A DNA stretch of 64,000 nt from CBDDFQ01 sp965227035 (GTDB taxonomy: Bacteria; Pseudomonadota; Gammaproteobacteria; Burkholderiales; Burkholderiaceae_C). The DNA is taken from positions 3,782,001 to 3,846,000 of the forward strand of contig OZ245724.1 in NCBI GenBank assembly GCA_965227035.1, given 5' to 3'. Below, in pieces: positions 7,779 to 16,006 of the stretch. A model generated the notes under the pieces. That model saw only the letters and a program-made list of their open reading frames with translations, ran no database searches and was not told where the DNA came from. Position numbers and translations under genes: made by a program. How positions within the stretch are numbered: the stretch's first letter is position 1; the number at the start of each line of letters is the position of its first letter.

Positions 7779-8429
7779 TTAAAGGCCCAGCGAATAAATC
7801 CAGCCCATGACGGCAATGCCTGCAGCCAGCGCGAAGAGCGCTATGGCACGTGTCAACCAGCTGTCCTGAGAAGCGCGTGTCGATTCGGGCAAATCCTTGT
7901 CTCCGGTGATCATGGGCGTTACCAGATTCTGCTTTTTCAAAAGATAGATGCAGATGGCCAGGACGTGCAGACCGACCAGCCCGTAAATAAGCCACTGACC
8001 GTAGTTGCGATGGTAAAAAGACGCCGCGCTCACCACAGCGCCCGATGCGTATTTGGCCAGCGGCCCGGTCAACGAGATTTCGTCGTCGCTGGTGAGGCCG
8101 GTTGCCACTTGTGCAACCAGAACCAGCAGCAACCCGACGACAGACAAGGCGCCCAAGGGATTGTGGCCGTGATGACCATCCGAATCGCCCTTCAAATAAG
8201 AGACTACGGTCGAGGGAGCATGCAGGAATGAGGCGAAGCGCGACCAGTAGCCCCCGAAGAATCCCCAAAGGATGCGAAATATCAATAGGGCTCCGACCAG
8301 ATAGCCAAGACGGAAATGCCAATCCATGGCGCCGGTTTTGGCTGTTACGACCAAAGCGACAACGGCCAGGGCTAAGAACCAATGAAAAAGGCGGGTCGGC
8401 AGATCCCAAATACGAATTCTGGTGGTCAT
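7779..8429 (-). CDS. Cytochrome b561-family membrane protein
   Basis: This 216-residue integral membrane cytochrome has four or more hydrophobic segments and several conserved histidines in helices (LPTRLFHWFLALAVVAL near the start, FYHRNYGQWLIYGLVGLHVLAI near residue 140), fitting a di-heme b-type cytochrome of the hydrogenase/b561 type. Such proteins pass electrons between quinol and a periplasmic c-type cytochrome. It is divergent from a cytochrome c-556 gene, a pairing that suggests they work together. A typical Asp/Arg-rich start (MTTRIRIWDLPTR) supports the chosen ATG. Confidence 0.9.
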   Translation of the reverse strand: MTTRIRIWDLPTRLFHWFLALAVVALVVTAKTGAMDWHFRLGYLVGALLIFRILWGFFGGYWSRFASFLHAPSTVVSYLKGDSDGHHGHNPLGALSVVGLLLVLVAQVATGLTSDDEISLTGPLAKYASGAVVSAASFYHRNYGQWLIYGLVGLHVLAICIYLLKKQNLVTPMITGDKDLPESTRASQDSWLTRAIALFALAAGIAVMGWIYSLGL

Positions 8430-8570
8430 GTTGTTGAGGCCGTGCAGCCGTTCCTGATTCGCATAACTATGCCTTGAAACAGACAGATTTTGAAAAAACC
8501 TCGAAACGCGAAAAAAGTATTAGTGATTCGTCAGAACTTTTCCTAACATTCGTTCTCAAGAATGGAAGGT

Positions 8571-8605
8571 TTTCGAAGGTTCGCTTTTGAACTTTCGAAG
8601 GCTCG
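8571..8605. repeat. Short direct repeat in the cytochrome b/c divergent region
   Basis: The 13-base TTTCGAAGG(T/C)TCG occurs at 8571-8583 and again at 8593-8605, 22 bases apart, with a palindromic TTCGAA core. It lies just before the cytochrome c-556 start and could be a regulator site. There is no other evidence. Confidence 0.35.
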
Positions 8606-8643
8606 ATGAAGACGTTCTGCCTTTTCACCCACGAAGGAAATAC

Positions 8644-9084
8644 ATGAAATTATTCGCCCCGATCCTGGTCGCCTTGACAGTCCTGTCCGCGACCCCCGCA
8701 TTCGCACAGTTCGCAAAGCCGGAAGACGCGATCAAATATCGTCAAAGTGCATTGTTCGTCATGTCGACGCACTTCGGACGTGTCGCTGGCATGGCCGCTG
8801 GCCGCATCCCCTTCGACGCTAAGGCGGCGGCGGACAACGCGGACATCGTGGCGGAAGTCTCCAAGCTTCCCTGGGCTGGATTCGCACCTGGCACCGAAGG
8901 CGGCAAGGCCAAGCCTGAAATCTGGAAAGAACAGGCCAAGTTCAAGGAATACAACGAAAAGCTTCAGGGTGAAACTGTCAAGCTCGCCGCTGCGGCAAAG
9001 ACCGGCAATCTCGACAACATCAAGACTGCGGTGGGCCAGACCGCTGCTGCTTGCAAAGCGTGCCACGACGCTTTCCGTCAATAA
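8644..9084 (+). CDS. Cytochrome c-556 / c' family protein
   Basis: This 146-residue exported cytochrome starts with a Sec signal peptide (MKLFAPILVALTVLSATPAFA) and carries a single heme motif CKACH at residues 137-141 near the C-terminus, as usual for the four-helix-bundle cytochrome c' / c-556 class. It should act in periplasmic electron transfer or gas binding. The ATG at 8644 follows GAAGGAAA; an in-frame upstream ATG at 8587 would bury the signal peptide and is rejected. It is divergent from the cytochrome b561 gene. Confidence 0.93.
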   Translation: MKLFAPILVALTVLSATPAFAQFAKPEDAIKYRQSALFVMSTHFGRVAGMAAGRIPFDAKAAADNADIVAEVSKLPWAGFAPGTEGGKAKPEIWKEQAKFKEYNEKLQGETVKLAAAAKTGNLDNIKTAVGQTAAACKACHDAFRQ

Positions 9085-9096
9085 GCGATGCGGCGC

Positions 9097-9133
9097 AAAC
9101 AAAAACGGGACCCTTGCGGTCCCGTTTTTGTTT
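9097..9133. terminator. Bidirectional rho-independent terminator
   Basis: A 16-bp perfect stem (9097-9112 with 9118-9133) with a CTTGC loop is flanked by A-run and T-run. It lies between the convergent cytochrome c-556 and TlpA-like genes and can serve both strands. Confidence 0.92.
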
Positions 9134-9153
9134 ATGGATCGGTCAAAAGCCGA

Positions 9154-9669
9154 TCAGGTTTGTGCCAGAAGTTTTTCGATCAATACGTGCAATTCGTCGA
9201 AGTTGGGCTCACCCACATACCGCTTGACGATCTGTCCCTGCTTGTCCACGAGGAATGTGGTCGGGGTCAACTGAACGTCGCCCCACGCCTTGGCCACCGA
9301 ACCAGTGTTGTCGATAGCCACACTGAAGGGAAGTCGGCGGGTTTCTGCGAAGTTGACTACATAGCTCGGGGGGTCGTAGCTCATTGCCACGGCAACGGTG
9401 TCGAAGCCCTTGGCCTTGTACTTGTCGTAAGTTGCGATGACCTTGGGCATTTCGCCGACGCAGGTAACGCAGCTGGTAGCCCAGAAATTGACTAGAGTGA
9501 CCTTGCCCTTGAGATTGGCGGTCGTTTGCCTGGATCCATCCAGAAGCACGAACGTCGACTCGGGTGCCGCACTCGAGCCAGATTGATTCCACACCGCGAA
9601 AGCAGTGGCAGCCGCGCCAGCGAGGACAATAGCCAGGATCAGAGGTTTGATTTTCAAGGGAAAACTCAT
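9154..9669 (-). CDS. TlpA/ResA-like membrane-anchored thioredoxin
   Basis: The 171-residue protein has an N-terminal hydrophobic anchor (about residues 9-27) and a periplasmic thioredoxin domain with the CxxC motif C67-V-T-C70 in NFWATSCVTCVGEMP, and the cis-Pro region LTPTTFLVDKQG. TlpA/ResA-type proteins reduce disulfides, often in cytochrome c maturation. The start at 9669 abuts the ATG of the divergent gene (CATATG), so its upstream signals must lie inside that gene. A longer in-frame start at 9741 is rejected because it adds a polar leader before the anchor. Confidence 0.9.
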   Translation of the reverse strand: MSFPLKIKPLILAIVLAGAAATAFAVWNQSGSSAAPESTFVLLDGSRQTTANLKGKVTLVNFWATSCVTCVGEMPKVIATYDKYKAKGFDTVAVAMSYDPPSYVVNFAETRRLPFSVAIDNTGSVAKAWGDVQLTPTTFLVDKQGQIVKRYVGEPNFDELHVLIEKLLAQT

Positions 9670-10371
9670 ATGAATCGCCGCCAGTTTAACCGTTCGACCA
9701 CTTCCGCGATGGCGCTGCTTATTACCGCAGTACACCAGCATGCTTTAGCTCTATCGCTCGCGGACCTTACTTCTACCGATGCCACGGCGGGCGTCAAAGC
9801 GGCACTCGAAAAGGGTGCCAATGTGGCGGTCGCGTTGCTCGGTAAGCCGGATGGATTCCTCGGAAATCCAAAAGTTCGCATTCCTTTGCCGGGAGTGCTC
9901 GAAGACGCGTCGAAACTTCTGAAAAACTTGGGGCAGGGGAAACGGATCGACGAACTGGTGGTGGCGATGAACCGTGCCGCCGAGGCGGCGGTGCCCATGG
10001 CGAAGGATTTGCTGGTCAACGCTGTCAAAACCATGAACGTGACTGACGCGAAAAATATTCTGGCGGGCGGCGACACTTCGGTCACCACTTTCTTTGCGGA
10101 AAAGACGCGTGCGCCCCTCAACACCCGATTCCTGCCGATCGTCACCAAGGCAACCGAAAAGGTCGATCTGGCGAACAAATACAACCAGGTAGCCGGCAAG
10201 GTGTCGAGCTTTGGGCTTGTCAAAAAGGAAGACGCCAATATCCAGCAGTACGTCACCGGCAAGTCGCTGGACGGGCTGTACCTGATGATTGGCGAAGAAG
10301 AAAAGAAGATCCGTCAGGATCCGGTCGGAACCGGCAGCGCGATCCTGAAGAAGGTTTTCGGATCGATCTAG
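9670..10371 (+). CDS. DUF4197-like exported protein
   Basis: This 233-residue protein has a twin-arginine-like/Sec leader (MNRRQFNRSTTSAMALLITAVHQHALA is the region, residues 1-27) followed by a mostly helical domain with GVKAALEKGANVAVALLGKPDGFLGN and IRQDPVGTGSAILKKVFG. This matches the DUF4197 family as I recall it; no biochemical function is established. AAGGGA lies 9 bases before the ATG, inside the neighbouring TlpA-like gene. Its own start codon touches the start codon of that gene. Confidence 0.82.
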   Translation: MNRRQFNRSTTSAMALLITAVHQHALALSLADLTSTDATAGVKAALEKGANVAVALLGKPDGFLGNPKVRIPLPGVLEDASKLLKNLGQGKRIDELVVAMNRAAEAAVPMAKDLLVNAVKTMNVTDAKNILAGGDTSVTTFFAEKTRAPLNTRFLPIVTKATEKVDLANKYNQVAGKVSSFGLVKKEDANIQQYVTGKSLDGLYLMIGEEEKKIRQDPVGTGSAILKKVFGSI

Positions 10372-10383
10372 CCGACTGGCGCG

Positions 10384-11553
10384 TCAAAGCGCCTTGGCGA
10401 GCTCCAGCGTCAGCAGCGACGGCAGTTGCTGGCGCAACAAATCGCGACTCACGCGCGTCATGCTGTCGCTCATCCAGCTGGCGATCGCGAAAGTGTTCGC
10501 ATCGTCGGCTACCTCCAGCAGACCGAAATTCGGGTTGTGGCGCTTTACGTCCTGGATGAGTGCATCGAGTTGAGAATCGCGGACACGCTCGTCGATGATC
10601 ATCATGTGCGGCATGTCCAACTCGACGAATCGAACTGCCTGCCGCGCATTAGGAACCGTGTCGACCACCAGCCCGAGCAATCCGCACGCGCGCTGGACTT
10701 CGGCGCGAACGAGCGCGTCGTTCGTGGTGAGGAGCACCCGGTGACCGGCAAGAGGTTTGGTGCCGCTTGCGTAGGTCGACTCGCCGGAGGCGTCGAGTTC
10801 CATGGCGGTAAGGCCTTCGAGCTGTTTGACGGTGCGTGCGAATTCCATCGACAGGCGCGCTTCGCCCTCTTCGAAATCGCGTTGCAGCGTCACGCCCATT
10901 GCCTTGGCGACCTGGACCAGCAATTGCCAGTTGAGTGCATCGCCGCGACCTGTCATGTCCGCTTCCTCGCCGCTGACGATCGACTGGCTGGCGCGGATCG
11001 TGATGAGTCCGTGCTCAGGCCAATTCTTGATTCCAAGATTTACCGACAGGCGTTGACCCAACTCGATCGCCCAATCGAGCGCCGAATCGATCAGCGTGGA
11101 TAGCAGCCCGGGGTCGACGATGATTTCGACCGCGCGAATGCCGCGCTCGACTTCGATACCCTTTTGATGAAGAACCGGCTCGCGCTCTTTGAGCGCTTGC
11201 TCCAGGATCACGTCGAGCTTGAGGCGCTCGTGCGACTGGCGGACACGACCTTCGGCCAGACGTGCGATCTGCTGGCTCTGACGCGCTACCTTGTTGGCCT
11301 GCTCGATCGCGATATACAGAAGCTGCATCTGCGAGCGGGAAATCTTGCGGGTTTCGTTGAACTGGCGAACCACTTCCTGCATCACGACGACATGCTCGGC
11401 GAGCTGCGCGCCGATAACGCCGGCAATGACGAATTCGTTGCGCTCGGCTGCGGCGGAAGCAGTGGCGGCGGCTGGCTGAGCGCTAGCGGCGGGCGCAGCA
11501 GGCGTGACGTCAAAATCGAACGATTTGTCGTCTTTCTTGCCCAGTGATTGCAT
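10384..11553 (-). CDS. Degenerate histidine-kinase/receiver-like protein
   Basis: The 389-residue protein has an Ala/Pro-rich N-terminus (residues 14-36), a helical segment resembling a dimerisation domain (residues 45-125), a region resembling a GHKL ATPase (about 130-245, ending EARLSMEFART) and a C-terminal receiver-like domain (about 270-385, with MMIIDERVRD). The H-box histidine in a recognisable motif and the ATPase N-box and glycine boxes are not seen (IDSALDWAIE stands where the N-box would be). It is probably a non-catalytic sensor or scaffold. It is single and divergent from the lipoprotein operon. Function unknown. Confidence 0.7.
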   Translation of the reverse strand: MQSLGKKDDKSFDFDVTPAAPAASAQPAAATASAAAERNEFVIAGVIGAQLAEHVVVMQEVVRQFNETRKISRSQMQLLYIAIEQANKVARQSQQIARLAEGRVRQSHERLKLDVILEQALKEREPVLHQKGIEVERGIRAVEIIVDPGLLSTLIDSALDWAIELGQRLSVNLGIKNWPEHGLITIRASQSIVSGEEADMTGRGDALNWQLLVQVAKAMGVTLQRDFEEGEARLSMEFARTVKQLEGLTAMELDASGESTYASGTKPLAGHRVLLTTNDALVRAEVQRACGLLGLVVDTVPNARQAVRFVELDMPHMMIIDERVRDSQLDALIQDVKRHNPNFGLLEVADDANTFAIASWMSDSMTRVSRDLLRQQLPSLLTLELAKAL

Positions 11554-11784
11554 CCCGCGGATCCTTAAAAATTTAATTCGGTAGAACTCGCCGCCAACAA
11601 AACGGCGGCTGCCCGCAGAGGTGCGGACTGACTATTGTCTGCGCAGAGCCGATTATTTCAAGTCAACGGCCCGGCAATCGCCTGAATAGAGAGGTATTTG
11701 TGCGAATGAGCACACACAAGCGCCCCCGAGCCGATGCGGGCGGTTCGCAGGCGGAACGAATTCAGCCCCCACGATAATGTGCGA

Positions 11785-12306
11785 ATGCGAAATCCCTGCG
11801 CCGTCCTGGCAATCTTCGCGGCGCTCACGCTTGGCGCCTGTACCCCCGCGCTGAACTGGCGCGAAGCCAGCTCCGACGAGGGTGGTCTCAAGGCATTGCT
11901 CCCGTGCAAGCCCGACAAAGGCACCCGCGACGTCTCGCTGGCGGGCGAAGATTTCGAGATGCACATGTTCGGCTGCGAAGCGGAGAACATGCTCTTTGCG
12001 GTTTCTCGTATCACGGTCAGAAAAGACGGCGATTTAAAGGTTGTCGCCAGCGAATGGCGCGAAACGACACTCGAGAACCTCCAGGCGAAAGCGCCGAAAA
12101 CGACGCCATGGAACCTTCCCGGTTCACGTCAATGGCCTGACGCGACTTATCTGGAGGTCGATGCGATCACGCCTACCGACATGCCGATCAAGATGGCGGG
12201 TGCCTGGTTTTCGCGCGGGAACGAGCTGTTCCACGCAGTGATCTACGCGCCGAAGATCGAGCCGGAAGTGGCCGAGCAATTCTTCTCAGGAATCAAATTT
12301 CAATGA
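11785..12306 (+). CDS. Putative lipoprotein of unknown function
   Basis: This 173-residue protein has a lipoprotein signal ending LTLGAC (acylated Cys19). The mature part is about 150 residues with no recognised enzyme motif; short segments (LLPCKPDKGTRDVSLAG, WFSRGNELFHAVIYAP) resemble small conserved proteobacterial envelope proteins. The ATG at 11785 is chosen over one 17 codons upstream because it begins the signal peptide. The stop overlaps the start of the MFS gene (ATGA), so it heads the operon that ends with the PTS genes. Confidence 0.78.
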   Translation: MRNPCAVLAIFAALTLGACTPALNWREASSDEGGLKALLPCKPDKGTRDVSLAGEDFEMHMFGCEAENMLFAVSRITVRKDGDLKVVASEWRETTLENLQAKAPKTTPWNLPGSRQWPDATYLEVDAITPTDMPIKMAGAWFSRGNELFHAVIYAPKIEPEVAEQFFSGIKFQ

Positions 12307-13550
12307 GTTTGCTGTCCCGTCGCGACGCGATCATCGTCTTCGCATCGTTCACGTTCGCGTATTTCTTTTCGGCCTTGCTCCGCGGAATCACGGCTACCTT
12401 GTCTCCGTCTCTCACCCAGGAATTCGGGCTGGACGCCGCAGACCTCGGACTGCTGGCTGGCGGCTACTTTCTCGGTTTCTCGCTGGTTCAGTTACCGCTC
12501 GGCGCCTGGCTGGACAAGCACGGCCCCAAGCGGGTCGTCATGTGGTTTCTTGCGTTCGCAGTTATCGGATGCGTGCTCTTCTCGATGGCGAAAGACTTCA
12601 ATTCGCTCATGCTCGCTCGGCTTTTGGCCGGTATCGGGGCCAGTGCATGCCTAATGGCACCGCTGACCGGATTCCGCCGATGGCTCACGCCCGCGACGCA
12701 ACTAAGGGCGAGCTCGTGGATCCTGATGGCCGGCTCGCTCGGAACGCTGGCGGCCACTCTTCCGGTTCAGCTGCTCACACCCATCTTCGGCTGGCGTCCC
12801 TTGTTTCTGGCGCTGGCGGCTTTCTTCCTGTTATCGGTCGTGATCATCGCGGCCTACGCTCCCGGTGACTGGCGAAACGACCGCAGTGCCGAAGGGGTCG
12901 ACGACCCTGCTCCGAGCTACGGTCCGATCTGGCGTAACGCGTACTTCCGCCGAATGACCCCGATCGGTTTTTTCAGCTACGGCGGCCTGGTCGCGGTGCA
13001 GACCCTTTGGGCGGGACCATGGATGACGAACGTCGGTGGACTATCTCCGCTTCACGCCGCAGTGGGCCTGTTCTGGCTTAACGTAGGTCAGCTTGTCGCC
13101 TTTTTCTTCTGGGGAGCGGTCACGCCATCGTTCGCCAGGCGAAAAATTTCGGTCGACCGCCTGATAGCGCGCGGCATGCCGGTCGCGTATCTCATCCTGG
13201 TTGTGCTCATCGTCGGCGGCGATAGATTGGGCGGATTTACAGGCGTACTGCTGGTCGGGTTCTGTATGGCCAGCAGCTTCGTGACGCTCGCACTTCCGTC
13301 CGTTGCCATGGCAATTCCACGACGACTCGCCGGCCGCGCCTTGTCTGCCTACAACCTGGTCATATTCGGCGGCGTGTTCGTCATTCAATGGGTGATCGGA
13401 CTGGTCATCGACGGTGCGAAGCGCTGGGGCTTGTCGGAAGTCGATGCATACCGCGTTGCCTTTACCGTGTTCCTGGCGTGCTCTGTGGCGGGGTACATCT
13501 ACTTTCTGGCGCTGAAACGCCATAATGCACCGCAACAACAGACATCATGA
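12303..13550 (+). CDS. Major facilitator superfamily transporter
   Basis: The 415-residue protein has about 12 hydrophobic segments and the MFS loop signature GAWLDKHGPKRV between TM2 and TM3 (residues 61-72). It should be a secondary transporter in the inner membrane; its substrate cannot be told from sequence. It overlaps both neighbours by four bases (lipoprotein gene before, EIIA gene after), so it is translated together with the PTS proteins, which hints that it may be regulated by or linked to them. Confidence 0.92.
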   Translation: MSLLSRRDAIIVFASFTFAYFFSALLRGITATLSPSLTQEFGLDAADLGLLAGGYFLGFSLVQLPLGAWLDKHGPKRVVMWFLAFAVIGCVLFSMAKDFNSLMLARLLAGIGASACLMAPLTGFRRWLTPATQLRASSWILMAGSLGTLAATLPVQLLTPIFGWRPLFLALAAFFLLSVVIIAAYAPGDWRNDRSAEGVDDPAPSYGPIWRNAYFRRMTPIGFFSYGGLVAVQTLWAGPWMTNVGGLSPLHAAVGLFWLNVGQLVAFFFWGAVTPSFARRKISVDRLIARGMPVAYLILVVLIVGGDRLGGFTGVLLVGFCMASSFVTLALPSVAMAIPRRLAGRALSAYNLVIFGGVFVIQWVIGLVIDGAKRWGLSEVDAYRVAFTVFLACSVAGYIYFLALKRHNAPQQQTS

Positions 13551-13993
13551 AGACAAGCATTCTCATCATTGCCCATTCACCGCTCGCGAACGCGCTGAGG
13601 CAATGCGCGTTGCATGTGTTCCCCGACTGCGGTTCAGGCGTGCTGGCGCTGGACGTACTGCCAAACGTGTCGCCCGAGGAAACTCAAGGGTCCGCGCGAA
13701 TCCTCATGGAGCAGATCAACACGCCGCAGATTCTCGTGCTCACCGACGTCTTCGGTGCCACGCCCTGCAACGTGGCCCAGCGACTGGTCGATGGCGTGAA
13801 ATCGAAACTCGTGGCCGGCGTCAATCTTCCGATGCTGCTCCGTACGGTGAATCATCGGCACGAGACGCTCGACTCCCTCGTGTCCAGAGCAGTGCTCGGC
13901 GGTGCGCAAGGTGTCATGCAGGTGGCCATCACCGCTCCGCAAAATCAGGCAACAAGAAGTAATGATCAAAACCACCACGACCATCAGCAATAA
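13547..13993 (+). CDS. PTS EIIA component, mannose type
   Basis: This 148-residue protein starts MKTSILIIAHSPLANAL, with the phosphorylatable histidine at residue 10, as in mannose-family EIIA domains. No EIIB, EIIC or EIID gene is nearby, so it is likely a regulatory phosphocarrier and not part of a sugar permease. In betaproteobacteria such EIIA-HPr-EI sets are linked to control of carbon storage and HPr kinase signalling (family knowledge). It overlaps the MFS gene by 4 bases and the HPr gene by 32. Confidence 0.9.
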   Translation: MKTSILIIAHSPLANALRQCALHVFPDCGSGVLALDVLPNVSPEETQGSARILMEQINTPQILVLTDVFGATPCNVAQRLVDGVKSKLVAGVNLPMLLRTVNHRHETLDSLVSRAVLGGAQGVMQVAITAPQNQATRSNDQNHHDHQQ

Positions 13994-14231
13994 GCTCGGT
14001 CTCCATGCGCGTGCGTCGGCCAAGCTGACCAAGCTGGCCGGCACGTTTCCTTGCGAGGTCTGGATGACCCGTAACGAACGCCGCGTGAATGCCAAAAGCA
14101 TCATGGGCGTGATGATGCTGGCTGCCGGCATCGGCTCGGTCGTCGAAATCGAAGTCAACGGAGATCGCGAGCAGGAAGCGCTCGATGCGCTGCTGGCGCT
14201 GATCGCCGACAAGTTCGGGGAGGGTGAGTGA
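13962..14231 (+). CDS. ptsH: Phosphocarrier protein HPr
   Basis: HPr (89 residues) accepts phosphate from EI at His15 in NKLGLHARASAKL and passes it to EIIA. Ser46, in NAKSIMGVMML, is retained, so HPr kinase control is possible. The ATG at 13962 is chosen because it gives the family N-terminus (MIKTTTTISNKLGLHA). The gene overlaps the EIIA gene before it and the GTG start of EI after it. Confidence 0.95.
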   Translation: MIKTTTTISNKLGLHARASAKLTKLAGTFPCEVWMTRNERRVNAKSIMGVMMLAAGIGSVVEIEVNGDREQEALDALLALIADKFGEGE

Positions 14232-15994
14232 CCTTCGTCATTCACGGTCTTCCTGTTGCCCGTGGCATTGCTATCGGGCGCGCCGTTCTGGTTGCGTCCA
14301 GCCGCATGGACGTGGCGCACTATTTCATCAAGCCGGAAGAAGTAGAAAAAGAAATCAACCGGGTTCGCGTAGCCAGAAACGCGGTTACCGACGAAATACA
14401 CAAGCTGCAGACGGACATGCCGAAAGACGCACCGCCGGAACTCACGGCGCTGCTCGATGTTCACCTGATGCTGCTACAGGACGATGCACTCACGTCGGGC
14501 GTGAAGCACTGGATTCGCGATCGGTTCTACAACGCCGAATGGGCGCTCACCACGCAGCTCGAGATCATCGCTCGTCAGTTCGACGAGATGGAAGACGAGT
14601 ACCTGCGCGAGCGCAAAGCCGATCTGGAGCAGGTGGTCGAGCGGATTCTGCGTCGCATGCGCGGCGCGACTTCGCCGGTGGCGCCGCCGCCCACGGCAAA
14701 GCGCAAGAATTCGCAGGATCTGCTGCTCGACGACACGGTCGATGTGCCGCTGGTGTTGATCGCACATGACTTGTCGCCGGCCGACATGCTGCAGTTCAAA
14801 CACAGCGTGTTCGCAGGATTCGTGACCGACGTGGGCGGCAAGACTTCGCACACCGCCATCGTCGCGCGAAGCATGGACATTCCGGCGGTCGTCGGCGCCC
14901 GAAGCGCCAGCCAGTTTGTGCGTCAGGACGACTGGGTCATCATCGACGGCGACAGCGGCGTGATGATCGTCGATCCGTCGGCCATCATCCTGGCCGAATA
15001 CGGTTTCAAGCAGCGGCAGGGTGAAGTCGATCGCGAGCGTTTGAATCGGCTGCGTCACACGCCGGCCATCACGCTCGACAACCAGAAAGTGGAGTTGCTC
15101 GCGAACATCGAAATGCCTGAAGACACGGTCGCTTGCGTCAAGGCGGGAGCTGCCGGCGTCGGGCTGTTCCGCAGCGAGTTTCTTTTCATGGGTCGCAACG
15201 GTCATCTGCCCGACGAGGAAGAGCAATACCAGGCCTACAAGCGCGCGGTCGAAGGCATGAACGGATTGCCGGTAACAATTCGCACCGTCGACATCGGCGC
15301 CGACAAACCGCTCGACAAATCACCCGACAGGGCGCATCGCGACGAGAGTCATTTGAATCCGGCGCTGGGGCTTCGCGCGATTCGCTGGAGCCTGGCCGAT
15401 CCCGCGATGTTTCTCACCCAGATCCGGGCCATCCTTCGAGCGTCAGCCCATGGGCCGGTGAGCCTGCTGATTCCCATGCTGGCGCACGGCCGCGAGATCC
15501 GTCACACGGTTGCACTCATCGATCACGCGCGCGCCGAGCTGGACAACAAAGGCATCGCGAATGGGGCTGTGCAACTGGGCGCCATGATCGAAATTCCGGC
15601 AGCTGCGCTATCGCTCAAGCTGTTCCTGAAGTACTTCGATTTCCTCTCGATAGGCACCAACGATCTGATCCAGTACACGCTGGCCATCGATCGGGCGGAC
15701 GAATCGGTCGCGCATCTCTACGATCCGCTTCATCCGGCCGTGCTCAGGCTGGTGGCCGACACGATTGCCGAATGCAACGCGCAGGGCAAAGGCGTGAGTG
15801 TCTGCGGTGAAATGGCCGGCGATATCACTGTGACTCGCCTTCTGCTGGGCATGGGGCTGCGAAGCTTCTCGATGCATCCCGCGCAGATTCTTGCGGTCAA
15901 GCAGGAAGTGTTGCGCGCAGATGCCTCCAAGGCCGCGAAGTGGGCCGCCAAAGTGCTCGAATCGGACGAACCCTCGACGCTGATCCTGCAGTAA
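14228..15994 (+). CDS. ptsI: PTS enzyme I (PEP-protein phosphotransferase)
   Basis: The 588-residue protein transfers phosphate from PEP to HPr. The active-site histidine (about residue 208) lies in GGKTSHTAIVARS, and the PEP-binding barrel motifs follow (GLFRSEFLFM, DIGADKPLDK, FFSIGTNDLIQYTLAIDR-like segment, SVCGEMAGD). A Pro/Ala/Lys-rich insertion near residues 148-165 is somewhat unusual. Translation starts at a GTG overlapping the HPr stop, after GGGGAGGG. It completes the EIIA-HPr-EI set and is convergent with lipA, 12 bases away. Confidence 0.96.
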   Translation: MTFVIHGLPVARGIAIGRAVLVASSRMDVAHYFIKPEEVEKEINRVRVARNAVTDEIHKLQTDMPKDAPPELTALLDVHLMLLQDDALTSGVKHWIRDRFYNAEWALTTQLEIIARQFDEMEDEYLRERKADLEQVVERILRRMRGATSPVAPPPTAKRKNSQDLLLDDTVDVPLVLIAHDLSPADMLQFKHSVFAGFVTDVGGKTSHTAIVARSMDIPAVVGARSASQFVRQDDWVIIDGDSGVMIVDPSAIILAEYGFKQRQGEVDRERLNRLRHTPAITLDNQKVELLANIEMPEDTVACVKAGAAGVGLFRSEFLFMGRNGHLPDEEEQYQAYKRAVEGMNGLPVTIRTVDIGADKPLDKSPDRAHRDESHLNPALGLRAIRWSLADPAMFLTQIRAILRASAHGPVSLLIPMLAHGREIRHTVALIDHARAELDNKGIANGAVQLGAMIEIPAAALSLKLFLKYFDFLSIGTNDLIQYTLAIDRADESVAHLYDPLHPAVLRLVADTIAECNAQGKGVSVCGEMAGDITVTRLLLGMGLRSFSMHPAQILAVKQEVLRADASKAAKWAAKVLESDEPSTLILQ

Positions 15995-16006
15995 GCAGGC
16001 GCGGAA

